A stretch of DNA of 64,000 nt, from contig JAQFVV010012509.1 in assembly GCA_028023455.1 (NCBI GenBank), positions 1,984,001 through 2,048,000 on the forward strand. Reading direction: 5' to 3'. Both the position numbers and the translations under genes were made by a program. Positions 51,725 through 63,009 of this stretch are shown one piece after another (position 1 is the first letter of the stretch; each line of letters starts with the position of its first letter). The notes below the pieces were generated by a model. It did not search any database and was not told the origin of the DNA. It saw only the letters and a list, made by a program, of their open reading frames with translations. This DNA comes from Epiperipatus broadwayi. Its lineage: Eukaryota > Onychophora > Udeonychophora > Euonychophora > Peripatidae.

Positions 51725-51800
51725 CCCTGTACTGTGGTGGAATAGTAGAATTTGCAGCTCAAGGTCCTTAGATTGTGGTTCCTCTACCACTTTCATTTGC
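51725..51800 (+). repeat. tRNA-derived SINE head (family D), copy 2
   Basis: CTGTGGTGGAATAGTAGAAT (A-box region), then CTCAAGGTCCTTAGA and a B-box-like GTGGTTCCTCTACCAC, followed by TTTCATTTGCT. It shares word order with 40995-41068. Confidence 0.5.
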
Positions 51801-52585
51801 TCTTTTTTTTATAAATTCCTGACAAATTAACCATTCAATTATTTAATATTTTTTTATAAATTTTTGATTAAAAAATATTTTTTGACTGTTTGCATATTTG
51901 TTTGCATGCAATATAAAATTATATTGATGGCTTTTAAATATAAAACTAAATTTTGTCAGAGAATAAGCTGATAGTCAATTTAAATATTAAAATCTCTTGA
52001 CTCATAATATGCCTGTTCGGTGATTGTTAAAAAACGTGGATCTAGCCATTTTGTCTAGGCAATCATAATCATAATTTTTATTTATTATATTTTTACAATC
52101 TGATGAAGTATCCAGTGAGTCATAATATAAAAAAAAACCTAATATCTTTTCTATTTAGGCTTTACATCAAATCATAATATTTAATCTAAGATCACTAAGC
52201 TTCTGCATTTCACCTAAGCAGAGGCTAAACAAACCTGTGAAGAATTGGGGGAGGGGAATGATTAAAGATCAATTTACCATTGCCCATACAATGTTTTTTA
52301 ATAAGGCCCAGGTTTCTACATTATCTATTTTAGAAGTTAATTTTCATGGAATCATTTGGCATGTATACTCGCCTATAGAAAGCAATCATCTTTTATCTGA
52401 AAATGTTTGAATAAACCTACACATAAAAATATTTTAATTTTTCACTGGTTGATTGAAATAAAAATTGTGATAAAAATAATTTATAACATTTTTATATCAT
52501 GTTTAGATTTATAAATGTCTGTTGTTATATCTTGTTTATTCTGACACACACACTTATAATATATATATATATACATTTTTTAAAG

Positions 52586-52761
52586 ATATGGGGGAAAATA
52601 ATGGTAATTTGGAGACAAATTCATCTAATTCTCCTGAACCACTACCTCCTCCACCTTCACGTGATTTTGAGACATTGTATTCAACTAGTAACCATGAATT
52701 TGATTTTGATGAATTCTTTAAGTTAGATCAACCTGTACCTGGTTTCCTCAATTCTGCATTT
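52586..52761 (+). CDS. EIF4ENIF1: 4E-T exon f: FDFDEFFKLD block
   Basis: The acceptor is TTTTTTAAAG and the donor is GCATTT|GTAAGT (near consensus). The 176 nt complete a split Asn codon and encode 58 further codons, ending in phase 0. The peptide contains PEPLPPPPSRDFE and then HEFDFDEFFKLDQPVPGFL, matching the conserved DFDFNEFFNLDKVP block of vertebrate 4E-T. In that family the next conserved element is SRFSRWF. No exon encoding it was found between here and 64000, so the next intron is at least 11.2 kb or the motif is too altered to see. The ORF beginning at 52522 includes intronic read-through on both sides. Confidence 0.94.
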
Positions 52762-53030
52762 GTAAGTATATTTATATTCTCTATATAATATTGAAAATTC
52801 AGTTCTTATATGTGATGAATAAATTTATAGTTTCTAAATGTATAATGATGAAGCACATTTAAAAAATAGAATGCTATCATTTGAATTTTTCTACAATACC
52901 AATCATTATTATCCCAACCTGATTATCATACAAATCTTAAAAGATCAGCACATCTTTTTATATTTTTGGAAAGGTGTTTTAAAATATATGCTGTGATTAA
53001 TATTTATTTGGACAACAAAGATTGAAACAG

Positions 53031-53205
53031 GCAAAACTCTCCATACAGTAGTGCCACTCAGTGCAAGCCAGAGTAATCAATGGATGCCAGAAGGCTTGTG
53101 CATAAAATCCCTATCTACTCATACACTATCCCCAGACTAGTTTTTAGCTTGTGGTTTTCGTCAGTGAGGAGCTTTGGATCTGAGAGCAATGCACCTAAAT
53201 CTTAA
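53031..53205 (+). mobile_element. Family A element, half copy
   Basis: GCAAAACTCTCCATACAGTA and then GAGTAATCAATGGATGCCAG match the left half of the copies at 20071 and 34675. Similarity ends near CACCTAAATCTTA. The opposite terminal repeat is missing. Confidence 0.7.
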
Positions 53206-54660
53206 TAACAGTTATGAGCAAGCATAAGAAATGGTGATTATGTGATGTTTAGTGGTTTAACAACATAAGATTGCATAAAACATTTTATGCTTTGTAATAA
53301 ATATAAACGAATATTGATCTTTGTAAGGTTTGATCATAATTATTGATTATTTCTGAAAGTGGCTATTTAGAGGGAAATTCGAAATCTGGGTGAAAGCTTT
53401 TCATTTTATTTTTCAGGCTTTTGTATTTTTATATAATGTTATTTACAGCATTTGACATCATTCCATATATTGTGAAACAGTATTTGTATGGTTTTTTTAA
53501 TTTTATTATTGACTTGCTTACATTTATAGTGCTTTTTGATTCTCTAAAAACTACACCTTGTCTATGACTGCAAACAAATTAATCAATTAAAATCCTGGAA
53601 AATATCTTTCCTAAAATGAATAATCCACAATAACTTTTGTAGCTTTTTTCTAGTTATTTTTATAAATTAAACAATAGAAGCATTCTTGAGAGCTGATGGG
53701 ACATCTGATTTTAAATGGCAAGTTTGGGAGCTAAAGGTTACTGGATTAATTTCCCTCTGAGGAAGTAAACAAATGAAAGATACTTTGGATAAATGAATTG
53801 AACTGTTGCTTAGATAATTCTCTTTATATTTGAATATCATATGTCCTCCTGAGTTTCTGACCATGTGATTTATTTTATTATATAGGTTCATGAATCACAA
53901 AAAAAAAAACCCAATATTTTTGAAGCAAATGTATCACCATAATATTTTAAGATTTCTCCATGAATCCCATCTGGACTCCTGGCTATCCCTCTTTTTAAGA
54001 TTAACATTAAATATCATCATTTGAATTCTTGAATTATTATTCAAAAGATGTTCACAGTATCTCTACCATCTCTTCATAATATATGAATGATTGCATTTTT
54101 GTGAATGAGAACTTTTTCACATGGATACTTGTGCATGAAGTTTTATTTTGTTCATCTATGATAGACACATTCTTCAAAGATACAGAGGTTGTTTTTCCTT
54201 AGATAAAATTGTGTACCGGTCGAAATTGTATGTTAATTCAACACGATTCATAGTCTGGATAAAAGTACCTCAAATCCAACCATATGTGAGATCAAAGATC
54301 AAGAATACTTATGGCTTCTAACCTGTTTACCTATCCTCTAAATCTAATAACTAATTAACAACATTTTCATGGTCAGCAATTAATCTTTTTTAAGTCCGGC
54401 CGGCTGCAACAGCGGTCGAATATGAGTCTCTGGGATTTCTACTACTTAATTCTATCATTGAATTTAATTTAATGTATGTGTGAGTTGATATAATGAGAAT
54501 ACTTTTGGAAGTTTGGAATGTGAGCATGTGTGTGGGACATCGAGCCATCAGATAGCAGCACAATATTAATGAATAAATAAAATTCTTTTAGAGAAAATAA
54601 ATTAGAAACAAACCACAGATAAATTAAGTTAAATTCATGCATATTTAACAAATATTTCTA
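53206..54660. other. Intron after exon f, no feature recognised
   Basis: AT-rich sequence with small patches of even composition. The patch at 54390-54430 (CCGGCCGGCTGCAAC) is the GC-richest spot of this stretch but carries no motif I know. No exon with the 4E-T FSRWF element is seen. Confidence 0.35.
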
Positions 54661-54689
54661 TAATTCTCTAATGCCCCGCTACTTGACTT

Positions 54690-55550
54690 TATTAACAGAC
54701 AATTTTGTGATCATAAACTTAATGCGTATGCCTTTTTCAGAATAGCGGTATAATTTATATACCAATTTTCTTACAAATGGTTGATTTCAATTCTTGGGTT
54801 GACGCCACTTCAAGTATTTACAGAAAAGATTTTCCAAGAGAGAAATTATTTGGCTATGTCTAAGAAATGGTTTAGAAAGGATCAACACGCTTGAATATAA
54901 GTGTCTCGCGATATTCGCCAATATCTATGTTACATTAATAAAAGTAATAAAATCTAACCCAACCAGGATCAAAGTGCCACGAGGTGCTCAATCTAGAGAA
55001 AATGGATTACATCCAGCACCTGAGTTATGTCACCGACACAAATCTAATCTCACTGCCCCAGCCCAGCAATGCCAACATTAGGAACGAAAATTAATGTGCA
55101 CCATTGGCAAATTTTAAAATTTCAGGTGAAAACAAAAGAATCTCCAAAATTCGCCAAGCTTGGTGTACCTCGGATTTTCTCTTTTATTGTTTTCAAGTCC
55201 TGACCGACATTTTATATAAATCAGTGAACCCATCACATGGTATCATTTTCAGGCAAAATGGGCAGCAAATCAAGTATAATGCCGGATAATGTAAAACAAA
55301 TACTAGATACAAATTTTTAATTATTTAACTTAAAATTACATTGAGCTACATATTACGTTTAACTAATAGTGAATTGACCCAGATTATATTCAAACAAATT
55401 TTTAATATTATGCGAATATCATATTTCAGTTTTGGGCAATACGTCTCTTCCCTCCAAACAAAATCTCCACAAAACATTTTAAATTCAATATTATTAAACT
55501 CTCTTTTGAAAATGATCGATTAATGAAATTTTCCCCTTCCCCCTTTTTAT
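54690..55550 (-). mobile_element. Candidate LTR with 20-base polypurine tract
   Basis: On the - strand a long purine run (AAAAAGGGGGAAGGGGAAAA, 55529-55549) is followed by sequence with a TATA-like TTTATATAAAA (near 55215) and AATAAA about 30 bases later. The downstream part (54950-55090) is less AT-rich. This order is that of a PPT plus 3' LTR. No LTR partner or internal coding is visible, so the call is tentative. Confidence 0.35.
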
Positions 55551-56129
55551 GTTTAAAATATAATTAAAAGAACACGCTTGACCTAGTGTCTTCTCTAAAC
55601 CAAACTGTTTACGCATAAGGTACGTTTTCTGTGTATCGTCAAATATAAATCGTTTCACCTCAACAAAAAAGAAAAGGTTACTCTAATTAATAATCTCTTA
55701 GAGAGAAATCTTAAATTTTACCTGCCAACAGACATTGGTCGGAAATAAAGAATATATATTTTATTTATTTCTCTAATACGAGAACATGGCGGGTAAGAAT
55801 TTATCGAGATAAAAGCAAACTGGCATATATGTAAGATTTTAACATCAAATAGAAATTTAAATGACATATTTATAAGCAAATAACAAATATCATTTATAGA
55901 CCGCTTGACTAAGAGTAAACTAACTTTACATTAAAGTAGGCATAATTTAAAGGCAGGAAATATATTTATAGCAGAGGCATCAAAATTCAATTATAGAAAA
56001 TCAAGGTTACAAAAATTAAAATAGCATTTAGATCAATAAAGAGAAATTACATTTTAAAGGCACTTATTTACAAGGTACTTAGTTATATGGTCAAATGGAG
56101 ACAAATAAAAAAAAATGTTATCTAACATT

Positions 56130-56481
56130 TTTCACAGTCCACTTTGAAGTCCTTGTCCCACGACGACATGAGGGATTTGAAATTGGCTTCACATTTTGAA
56201 CATAGGAATAGCTAGCTATTTGCATTTATTCAGAGTTCAACATTTCAGCAGTCCAAAAATTAAACATTCAAAGAAATTTTTCCAGGTTCATGGCATCTGC
56301 AATTCTATTCAGGACCAAAGGGGATCTAAGCAGGCTATAGTTTGCTTATCCCAAACTCATATTGACGTACTTCTTTAGGTAACTAACATGAACTGAACAA
56401 AAACTTAGCACAAACTGACTACTATTGTTCTCCTCCTCTATTTATATGTTTTTAGGTCGCATTCCACAATTTCCCCCTTTT
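56130..56481 (-). mobile_element. 3' LTR with polypurine tract, - strand
   Basis: The - strand shows a polypurine tract AAAAGGGGGAAA (56470-56481), then TTGTGGAATG with a probable LTR start TG at 56468, a TATA-like ACATATAAATAGAGG (56434-56448) and AATAAA at 56224-56229. The distal border is not certain (about 56130). The integrase remnant on the same strand at 57840-58560 lies upstream of this PPT, as expected for the 3' part of a Ty3/Gypsy-type element. Confidence 0.55.
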
Positions 56482-57839
56482 GCAATCGCCCGGAGCAAAA
56501 TCCATATCTTGACTCAGGGACCTGATAAACCCACTGATTTTATTGGTTCAAGTTTAAATATAGATTTTAAGAAATTTTCTTTTACTTTAATTTAATTAGA
56601 AAATCCATTACGTTTTCGTTAATGGATTCTCTTTTGTCTTATTTTACAGAATGTAATTAGGGCTTATCAAAAAGTGAATCTTCAGAATAAAATGGTCAAT
56701 TTAAAAAAAAAATATTATCTTCAAATTTATTTCTTAATTTATTTTGATTTTATTGTAGTTTCCATTTTATAATTCTATATGCACATATCTGCGTACATAT
56801 ATCTATATCTAATATTTAAAATCATTATTTAAACAAAATATCCAAGATTTTATTAACTAATTGTTTATCTGTCAATCAAATACATATAAAATGGCAAACG
56901 GAAACCCCAATAATAATAATCGTTTACAAAATTGATTATATTAGCAATATTAAAAGTCGTGAAGCATGGATCTAATCCTTAGATCGAGATCCATTGCTTC
57001 AATTATTAACTGAGAGATTCTTTGTCGGCTTTAGTTTTTTTTATTTTTATGGAATGCTAAAATTTTACTGATCTAAATTTTCTTGACAACTGATTGTGAT
57101 TTTTATTAAGTTCATGAAAAGAAATAAGATCTAATTTTTTTAGAAATTTATTATTTTATTGGGAAACTGATTCTCTTTTAGCATCTATTTTTATACCTGT
57201 TAGAATAAATTATTAATCCCATTATTATGCATAATTCCCAAACGAATTTGGTGAGTTTGATAGGTATCACTGAATATATTACTTTTAAAGTGATTTTTGC
57301 ATAATTTCCAAGGTGTAATTTATAAATTTAATAAACATAATGAAATGCCCATATTTTGTTTTAATAAAGTAAACATAGATTTAAACAAATTGTAATAAAA
57401 TGAATCAAAAATACATTTTTTTGTTTATTAATGTTTAGAATGAATTAATAAATATAAGAAAATAAGTAAAAAGTCTATTCCGCTTAATATTAGAATTATA
57501 TGTACAAAAATATCAAAAAACTTGTTGGTGGGGGGATATAGAACTAATAATTCATAGCGATTAATCAAACATGGTGAGTCATTTTGAGTTAAAAGTTTTT
57601 TCAGTTTTCTTGCATTTGCAATTTGTTGAATTACACTTTCCTTTATATGAATATTTTTGGTATTCCTGACCTGAAGTTGATGTTTTTTTTTTAGCTCTCT
57701 CTTAGAGAGTGATATTTAATATATTGTGTACTGTAAGAAATTGTCACATACCATAAACTGATTTCTACCATACAGGTGTGAAAGACGTGGTATTCTTAGT
57801 TTCACTGTATTTCCATTTTTGGCTACAGCAAAATTAAGC

Positions 57840-58560
57840 TTTAAAGTTTTCTTCATCTGCCTTTGAATTCACTTGTTTCTTCTCAACCTTTTCCTTTCTG
57901 TTCTTGTCTGTAGAAAGACTGATCACATCCATATCAGATTGTAGTTTGGTTGATTAGTCGGAGATAGTTACATGAGTTTAGTTGACTGATGGCTATTATT
58001 TTTAATAATTTTTTCTGAAAATTTTTTTATTGGGTTCTTATAGTTTATTTAGATTTTGATATAGTGATTCAATTATTTCTTGTAATTCCTTTTTTGTGCA
58101 AACATCTGTTATAACATCATTAGGGAGGGATGATCTCTTCAGTTCAAGTTTCAAGGGTGAATTGAACATGGCTTTTTATGAAGACTACATTTAATGTCTT
58201 GATGACATGATCTTTCTTTCATGGTTGTTTTCTAACTAACAGCTGAGCATGTTTTCAACATTCTAGTTTGTACATTCAACAGAGCCTTGCTTTGGTTTAC
58301 TTATGATTTTAACATTAGTTACTAACTTGATTACAGAATTCATGACCATTGTTACTTTGTAACATGCAGTAGATCTTGAAAATTCGCAAAACACACATGG
58401 TTCATTTTCTCTGCTTATTTAGTTTTCAATGGATAAAGCTGAACAAACTTTGTAAGATGGTCTTGATATACAAGTATGAACTTATAATGTTGGAATCTGG
58501 TTGGGCCTGCATATCACTGGAGTCTACTTTATATTGGCTAAAGCATTAGACCTTTTTGGG
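57840..58560 (-). pseudogene. Integrase core remnant, KRBA2/GIN-like (Ty3/Gypsy type)
   Basis: From about 58530 downward the - strand reads QVDLIDMQSRPDQDSN, then after short breaks ILQSLFSFIH, MLQSNNGHEFCNQVSN (the integrase 'LQSDNGxEF' block, with the catalytic Asp replaced by Asn), and pieces of the following helix region. KRAB-A-domain-protein-2-like integrases in invertebrates have the same 'VDLIDMQS' opening. Several stops occur. I infer that it belongs with the LTR at 56130-56481, although 1.3 kb of AT-rich unassigned sequence lies between. Confidence 0.65.
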
Positions 58561-58689
58561 ATATTTTGGATTTTTTTTACAAAACTCGTAGATTTAAATA
58601 AATCATTACTTCTTCATGTTATATTTTTATATGTCATCATATAATTTCTTTCTCAATGATTTGGGTGCCATTCGGTGACAATCCCTTTT

Positions 58690-60535
58690 TAGGGGCTTAC
58701 AACTACAAATCACTTTCAAATGAATGAAGATTTCATGAAAGGACTGTCTAATATTAAATGTGAAATTCTTGGATTTTGTGAAGTTAATGGGCATGTACTT
58801 TTCTATAAAAGCACAAGTGGTATGACATTCATTATAAATAAAAATTGCAAGAGGAACATTATGGAGATTGATGATATATGAGACACAGTGATAAATTCAA
58901 CTAAATAGAAGATACCAATGTAGGTAATTCAGATTTATGGACCAACAAGTTGCCATTATGAAGAAATAGATCTTTATATAGATGTACAAGATGATTTTGA
59001 TCAAACCAAACATTTTATAGTTATCATGGAAGACTTTAATATTAGAATTGATAACAGTTAAAATTGAAAGTGCTAAAAAGTTTATAATTAATTTTTTCTT
59101 GGAGAAAAGTATTAAAAAATGGAAATGAAAGCATTAAATAAAGGTGCAATAGAATTGGACTGTATTTTGATTAGCAGAAAATTTGTATTTTAAAATTTTA
59201 CTGTTTTCAATAGATTTAACTTTAGGAAGTAATCGTCGATTAGTGAGATATTAGAATAGATGTTAATGCAAAACTAGAAAGACAAAAATTATTAAGAAAA
59301 ACAATATTCATAGTTGATATTCCTAACTTTCAGAACATTCTAATGAATGTAAGTTAGAATTTGCAAATCATTTTAAAATATTAATAGACTTTGAAGATAG
59401 TTCAGACTGGATTGAAATCAATAACAAGATAATTAATACTATTAATAACTGCAAAAAAATATAGCTGGTGCAAAGATTAGTAATTTGCTAATACATTTTA
59501 CATTGAGACATGACATTATATGAAGATTAGGACTAAAAAAAATTTTAAATCTATTATGGGGAATTGAATACCTGGTATGCTTAATAATAATATAAGAAAA
59601 TATAATTGTGAAATGGCAAGCAAAGCAGTAAAAAAGAATGAAAGTCTCAAAATTATAGAACAATATCCTTGGTATTTTGAAGAAAAGTTATTTCAGTAAT
59701 AAGACGAAAAAATAGAATTATTACTAAAAAGAAGGATGACATCATGAAATGTGTGGAAGAGTAATAAAAAACTAGAATATAAAATATTCTCTACAATTTA
59801 ATCTGTGAAGAAGGAATAAAACTCCAGGAAATGGCAGAATTATTAATAATTTAAGCAAGTCAAGAAATAAAAAAATTGTTGACAAAGCAAGCTGTACAAG
59901 GCAATTAGAATAATGATTAGTAATATTAATATTTATGAAAGATGATAAAAAAGATATAAATTACAGATCTATCACTTTTATACAATATTTTTAACAACAT
60001 ATTTACAATTTACCTATAGTGCACTTAGGATTCTAACCAACCTAATGAACAAACTGGATTTTAAAAGTGCTTTAGCATAATAGATCATATACAAATATTG
60101 TGGGTGGGTGGGGGGGGTTATAGAAAGGACTAATGAATATGAATTGCCATTATACTTTGGATTGCAGATTATGGAAATGTATTTGATTCTATAAATATTT
60201 CTACAATGATTAAAACATTGGATCATCAAGATATAGATACAGAATATTGTAATATTCTGAAAAATATTTATTCATATGCAACACATTGATTAAATTACAT
60301 GGTGATACTAAAAAGATGAAAATTGTGAAGGGGTATGAACAGGTTGATTTTATTTCTCCAAAAGAACTTCTTATAGCAGTTTTACAAGAAGTATTTTGGA
60401 GATTAAAATGTGATGCTAAAGTAATAAAATTACATGGAGATTATTTAAGTCGACTAAATTTTTTAGATAATGTGGGTGTTTTTGCAATTAATATTTCAGA
60501 AAATATTGCAAGAGTTATCAGATGAATTATATTTT
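58690..60535 (+). pseudogene. RTE-like retrotransposon copy 2, endonuclease and RT parts
   Basis: The + strand reads LGFCEVNGHVLFYKS, GMTFIINKNCKRNI, IQIYGPTSCHYEEIDLYIDV and HFIVIMEDFNIRIDN (AP endonuclease blocks), then scattered linker pieces. RT-like LTNLMNKLDF and ERTNEYELPLYFG follow around 60030-60165 and LNFLDNVGVFAINISE near 60450, where the RT palm would normally have FADD-like residues. The ORF at 60286-60525 is the RT palm part. The copy stops at about 60535. It shares ERTNEYELPLYFG-type wording with the copy at 35095, so both belong to one family. Confidence 0.78.
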
Positions 60536-60660
60536 TATATTGGACTATTTCCATTATCTAATATATGCATTGAATGTCTTTAGAAAAATTTAATTTTATT
60601 TAAATATTTCAAATACATTCAACTGTTAATAATAGCACTTCAAACAGGTTAGTATATGCA

Positions 60661-60699
60661 CAACGTTTCAAGAGGTATTAGTCTCCCCTCTTCTTCAGG
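60661..60699 (-). ncRNA. Hammerhead-like motif after the tRNA-like segment
   Basis: The - strand reads CCTGAAGA (the CUGANGA pattern), then stem arms AGAGG and CCTCT around GGAGACTAATA, then TGAAACGTTG (the GAAA pattern). Hammerhead ribozyme motifs are known in Penelope-like elements. One extra U lies between stem II and GAAA, and stems I and III were not found, so activity is unproven. Confidence 0.4.
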
Positions 60700-60724
60700 T
60701 GTTGCTGGCCTGAGCAGTGACAGT

Positions 60725-60811
60725 ACTAGCATGGGATTTGAACCTGGGTCCTTAGAGTCTTGAGTTTTGAATTTTAAGGTAACTCTCTAACCAACTGAGC
60801 CACCTGGCCAA
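60725..60811 (-). repeat. tRNA-like segment within the Penelope 3' region
   Basis: The - strand begins GGCCAGGTGGCTCAGTTGGT (A box), continues TTAGAGAGTTACC and ACTCAAGACTCTAAGGACC, and has a good B box CAGGTTCAAATCC at 60734-60746. This is the best preserved tRNA-like head in the window. The middle is longer than in a normal tRNA, so I call it SINE-like. It shares the ACTCAAGA..TCTAAGGA order with the repeats at 40995 and 51725. Confidence 0.75.
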
Positions 60812-63009
60812 AGGCAACAGTCTGTAGTAATTTCATATACTTATCTATAGGGTTCCTCCTGATTTCTCCACTTTTTTCTAAGAGCAAAGTTGATTAGTGA
60901 TTTTCATACATTATGTATAGTCACACTGGGTTGGCTTATGGAATTTTTTGCCATTGTCATGTGAGCAGTTTCTTCAAATTTTCTTCTTTGTACCTTTTCT
61001 TCTCTATCCAATATTTTTGTATTTTCCCAATTAAACATATGTTCATTGGCACATACATGTTCTGCTACCTTAGTAGACATATCTGTTTTCTCTCTTCTAA
61101 TCATCAGTTTGGGTTATTGCAAGCGCTTTTCAATGGGACAACTGGTCTCACCAATATATGTTTTTCCACATTTCACATGGTATTTCATAGATGCAGATTT
61201 TTCTTTTTGTCATTTCAAGTTTAGGCTTTGTAGACATTAGAATTCCTCATAGGGTTGGTATGGTTTTGGAAAGCTATTCTGATGTTATACTGATTGCAGT
61301 TTTTCCTTAATTTGTCTGCTATTTTTGGAATGTATGGGTACACTACAGTACCAATAATTGTCTTTTCTGTTGATAGTTTTTTTTTGTTGTCTATTTAAAG
61401 TATTTTTAATAACAGCTGATGGATAACCATTTTTCATAAAGAGTTTGTTCTATATAGATCTTTTCTTTTTTCCAAATCGCTGGTTTCTGAACAAACTTCT
61501 TTTGCTCTGTTCCATGGTGATAGTATAACTCCATGTTTTGTGTTTCTGGTGTGATTGGATGTATAGGCTAGGTAGTTGATTTTACCATGAGGGAGTCTTG
61601 TCACAAGAACATCTAAGAATGCCAATTTTTGTTCTGGTTCTGTTGTGAATTTAATTGAAGAGGATATGTTGTTGATGTGTGTCCGGAAAGTTTATAGCAA
61701 TGCTTCACCATGTGGCCATACAACAAATGTATCATCCACATAGCAAAGCCAAACTTTAGGTGGATATGGAATAGTTTTTATGGCTGTGGTTTCAAGTTCT
61801 TCCATGTAAATATTGCTAATCATGGGAGACAATGGTGAGCCCATAGCCATTCCTTGATTTTGTTGGAAGAATTCTGTGTTATATTGAAAGTAGGTTGTTT
61901 TTATGCAGAATGTTAATAGTTCCATTATATTATCAACAGGAAGAGCTGTTCTGGTTTGTAAACTATTACCACCATTTAATCTTTTCCTTACAATAGACAA
62001 TGCTTCTTGACATAGTACATTCATAAATAAACTTTCCACATCAAAGCTTACTAGTAAGTCAGTTCTTTCAATTTTCATGATTAATTCCTGTCAAAGGACT
62101 GGGTTTTATATGCCAAAAGACTTAGAACTTTGAGAATCACCGGATCTAACAATATGTCTTAATGGAACATGGTCCTTATCGATTTTAGGTAGACTGTAAA
62201 GATGAGGAATTTTTCTGAAATATGATGTTATTTTACTTTTTTCCTGAATCAATGAAGTATTTGTGATGCTTTCTGAGTAATGCTTGTAACTTTGTTTCTG
62301 TTGGATTTTTTACCCCTTTTCTTGTATTCATTGCAATTGTTGCATTGCCTTTGTCAGCAGGGAGAATAATTATAGATTTATCTACTTTGAGAGATTTAAT
62401 TGCTTTCCTCTCACCATAGGATATGTTTGATTTCAATTTTTGTTGCTTGTCAAGTGATCTTTTTATTCTCCAGCGTAATTCGCTGCTTCTAAAAGCAATT
62501 TTTGAGTGACTTCCGCATTGGCTGCTATTATATCTAATAAGGAAATATTAGATGGTGTTATGACAAAGTTTAATCCTCTCTCATGAACTGAAATTTCAGT
62601 AGCTGTTAGATGGTTAGAACTGAGATTTTTAACAGATGAAGTTGGTATATTGCTTGGTACCTTATGATTTTTGATATGCCCATGTAGGTTAGCAAGTTTC
62701 TTCTTTTGGCATTCTTTTATTTTTCCACGTAATGTAGACTATGATTTTTTTACTGCTTGAGACACTCTCATGTAGTCTTTATCAGTAAGTTTATTTTTTA
62801 GAAAACATTCTACATTATTAATGGAATGAAATGTTTGATACTTACCTTTAAGCATTTATTCTTTCTTTTAAGAAAGCTAGAACTTCACTTGCTCTCTGAG
62901 TAATCTTCTCAGCTCTCTGTGAGTAAATTGGAGATTTTAGTTGCAAACTTTTAGGAATTATCCCTTCATATTTACATAGGAAAGTTAAGTGATTTTATAC
63001 TTTGGTTTG

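Larger units (their letters stand above)
15648..52761 (+). other. EIF4ENIF1: 4E-T (EIF4ENIF1) gene, internal part, six exons
   Basis: Gene span from the first to the last recognised exon. 4E-T is a shuttling eIF4E-binding protein that represses translation and scaffolds P-bodies by binding DDX6, LSM14, PATL1 and CCR4-NOT (family knowledge). The six exons total 886 nt. After removing the single leading base that completes an upstream split codon, 885 nt give 295 codons, and every junction phase agrees. The order of conserved blocks matches animal 4E-T. The 5' exons with the YxxxxL-phi eIF4E-binding motif and the 3' exons with the LSM14/PATL1-binding regions are not visible here, so the gene probably extends beyond the window at least to the right. 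Introns are full of transposon remnants. Family identity is very secure; exact splice sites need transcript support. Confidence 0.93.
60640..62998 (-). pseudogene. Penelope-like element, nearly complete
   Basis: From 62998 downward the - strand has FLCKYEGIIPKSLQLKSPIY and RAEKITQRASEVLAFL (N-terminal part), HERGLNFVITPSNISLLDII, the DKSIIILPADKGNATIAM block (62436-62233), LVSFDVESLFMNVLCQEAL, QGMAMGSPLSPMISNIYMEE and the catalytic palm WLCYVDDTFVVWPHG (62078-61692), and AFLDVLVTRLPHGKINYLAY (61625). A broken GIY-YIG domain follows (TYIGETSCPIEKRLQ, then VAEHVCANEHMFNWENTKIL at 61104-60904). The domain order is that of an endonuclease-bearing Penelope element. Both YVDD aspartates survive, but frameshifts separate the parts. 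The 5' border abuts RTE sequence near 63000. Unusually, a tRNA-like segment and a hammerhead-like motif lie just after the GIY-YIG domain. Confidence 0.88.

Noticed and set aside
52499-52726. Alternative ORF overlapping exon f
   Set aside because: The other frame has the conserved EFDFDEFFKLD block and the right splice phases.
54840-54900. KKWF-containing peptide as a possible next 4E-T exon (SRFSRWF block)
   Set aside because: No suitable acceptor or phase, stops on both sides, and surrounding residues do not match the conserved block.
60014-60229. ORF on - over the RTE copy
   Set aside because: It is the antisense shadow of the RT segment ERTNEYELPLYFG on +.
60661-60699. Active hammerhead ribozyme
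   Set aside because: The core has an extra base, and the CAAC/GTTG pairing seen around it is in the wrong topology for stems I and III; kept only as a hammerhead-like motif.
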